Source of the DNA: Deltaproteobacteria bacterium
Lineage (GTDB): Bacteria > Desulfobacterota > Dissulfuribacteria > Dissulfuribacterales > QOAL01
Length of the DNA: 15,533 bases
Direction: 5' to 3'
Assembly: GCA_026996955.1 (NCBI GenBank)
Contig: JALWJV010000228.1
Location: 1-15,533, forward strand
The position numbers and the translations under genes are program-made. The first letter of the stretch is position 1. Each line of letters opens with the position of its first letter. Below, piece by piece: positions 14,548 through 15,533 of the stretch. Under the pieces are notes generated by a model that worked only from the letters and a program-made list of their open reading frames with translations, did not search any database and had not been told where the DNA came from.

Positions 14548-15533
14548 CTATCTTTCGCGCCTTATATGTTCGGGCCTCATCTGAGGAAAGAGTATTACAT
14601 CCCTGATGGATGCAGAGTCTGTAAGCAGCATTACAAGCCTGTCAACGCCGATGCCCTCACCTGCAGCAGGGGGCATGCCAATTTCAAGCGCATTTACATA
14701 GTCCCAGTCTATCTCAGGAGGTATTTCTTCATCATCACCACGATTTGCCACCTGCTCTTCAAAACGGGCTGCCTGATCCCTGGGGTCATTCAGCTCTGAA
14801 AAGGCATTTGCTATCTCACGGCCTGTAATAAACAGCTCAAAACGGTCGGTTACCTCAGGATTTTCCCGGTTTCTTCGGGCAAGAGGCGAGACATCAGTGG
14901 GGTACTGGATAATAAAGGTGGGCTGGATAAGATTTGGCTCTACCAGGTGGTCAAAGAGCTTTGTCCAGTATTTCCCAAGGACTTCATCCCCGGAAAGGGG
15001 CACTCCGGCATCTTCAAGCCGTTTTTTAAGCGCATCCCTGTCTCGAAGCTCATCAGCAGGGATACCGCCGACCTCTATTAGTGATTCTTCAAGAGTCATG
15101 CGTTTCCACGGCGGTGCAAGATTAATCTCCTGGCCCTGATACTCGATGGTTGTATTGCCGCAGACATCCTCTGCAATCATGGCAAAAAGCTGCTCGGTCC
15201 GCTCCATAAGGTCTTCATAGGTTGCATATGCCTCATAGAACTCAAGCATTGTGAATTCAGGGTTGTGCTGAATGGAGATACCCTCATTCCTGAAGTTGCG
15301 GTTCAGCTCAAAGACCTTGTCATACCCCCCTACCAGCAGCCGCTTCAGGTAAAGCTCAGGTGCAATGCGCAGGAACAGGTCAATATCAAGGGCGTTATGA
15401 TGTGTCTTGAAGGGCTTGGCTGTAGCCCCGCCAACAATTGGCTGCATCATTGGGGTTTCAACCTCCATGAAACCTTCTGATATAAAGTACTTGCGCAGGA
15501 GATGGATAATCCGGGATCGTTTCATGAAGGTGG
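14548..15533 (-). CDS. lysS: Lysyl-tRNA synthetase, class II, C-terminal part (5' end outside window)
   Basis: The gene runs off the right edge. About 327 C-terminal residues are present; the true start and the N-terminal tRNA-anticodon-binding OB-fold are outside. The first Met in view (15525) is internal. Class II catalytic motifs are clear: motif 1 around FMEVETPMMQPIVGGATAKPF, motif 2 with FRNEGISIQHNPEFTMLE, and motif 3 GEGIGVDRLVMLLT near the C-terminus. TGREIANAFSELNDP is also typical of LysS. It charges tRNA-Lys with lysine in the cytoplasm. It is the first visible gene of a minus-strand operon with the LolC/E permease 9 bases downstream, an order common in Desulfobacterota. Confidence 0.97.
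   Translation of the reverse strand, partial: TFMKRSRIIHLLRKYFISEGFMEVETPMMQPIVGGATAKPFKTHHNALDIDLFLRIAPELYLKRLLVGGYDKVFELNRNFRNEGISIQHNPEFTMLEFYEAYATYEDLMERTEQLFAMIAEDVCGNTTIEYQGQEINLAPPWKRMTLEESLIEVGGIPADELRDRDALKKRLEDAGVPLSGDEVLGKYWTKLFDHLVEPNLIQPTFIIQYPTDVSPLARRNRENPEVTDRFELFITGREIANAFSELNDPRDQAARFEEQVANRGDDEEIPPEIDWDYVNALEIGMPPAAGEGIGVDRLVMLLTDSASIRDVILFPQMRPEHIRRER

Overview
The window looks like a chromosomal piece of an anaerobic, sulfur-metabolising bacterium, most likely from the Desulfobacterota (former Deltaproteobacteria). The evidence is indirect: a TauE/SafE sulfite-exporter-type permease, a polysulfide/thiosulfate-reductase-type molybdoenzyme with its iron-sulfur partner, -24/-12 (sigma-54) promoter sequence, a lysS-lolC arrangement common in that group, and frequent GTG/TTG starts. 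There is no rRNA, tRNA, CRISPR array, phage or intact insertion sequence in view.

Layout. (1) 283-4006, plus strand: a PEP-synthase-like protein (ATP-grasp plus phosphohistidine domain but no PEP/pyruvate barrel) overlaps a dual-specificity phosphatase fused to a YkgJ-like cysteine-cluster domain. (2) 4014-6810, minus strand: read from its promoter, this is a TauE/SafE permease with a large extracytoplasmic domain, a small membrane protein and a stand-alone response-regulator receiver. (3) 6811-7614: an approximately 800-base divergent control region with a well-matched sigma-54 promoter facing the permease operon, two nearly identical 19-base palindromic sites 176 bases apart, possible IHF sites, and a weak -24/-12-like element facing the other way. 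(4) 7615-12277, plus strand: a His-rich small membrane protein, a PAS-containing histidine kinase, a cytoplasmic DMSO-reductase-family catalytic subunit and a ferredoxin-like subunit with four [4Fe-4S] motifs, closed by a clear intrinsic terminator. (5) 12408-15533, minus strand: the C-terminal part of lysyl-tRNA synthetase, a LolC/LolE-family permease and a RimK-like ATP-grasp protein.

How it may fit together (inference). Regions 2-4 look like one divergent sulfur-redox locus. The kinase and the single-domain receiver, on opposite sides of the control region, could be a split two-component pair. The permease would move a sulfur oxyanion or organosulfonate and the soluble molybdoenzyme would reduce or oxidise a sulfur compound inside the cell. 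An enhancer-binding protein for the sigma-54 promoter is not in the window. Region 1 is a separate kinase-like/phosphatase-like pair of unknown function. Region 5 is mostly housekeeping, with an unusual ATP-grasp gene where lolD often lies.
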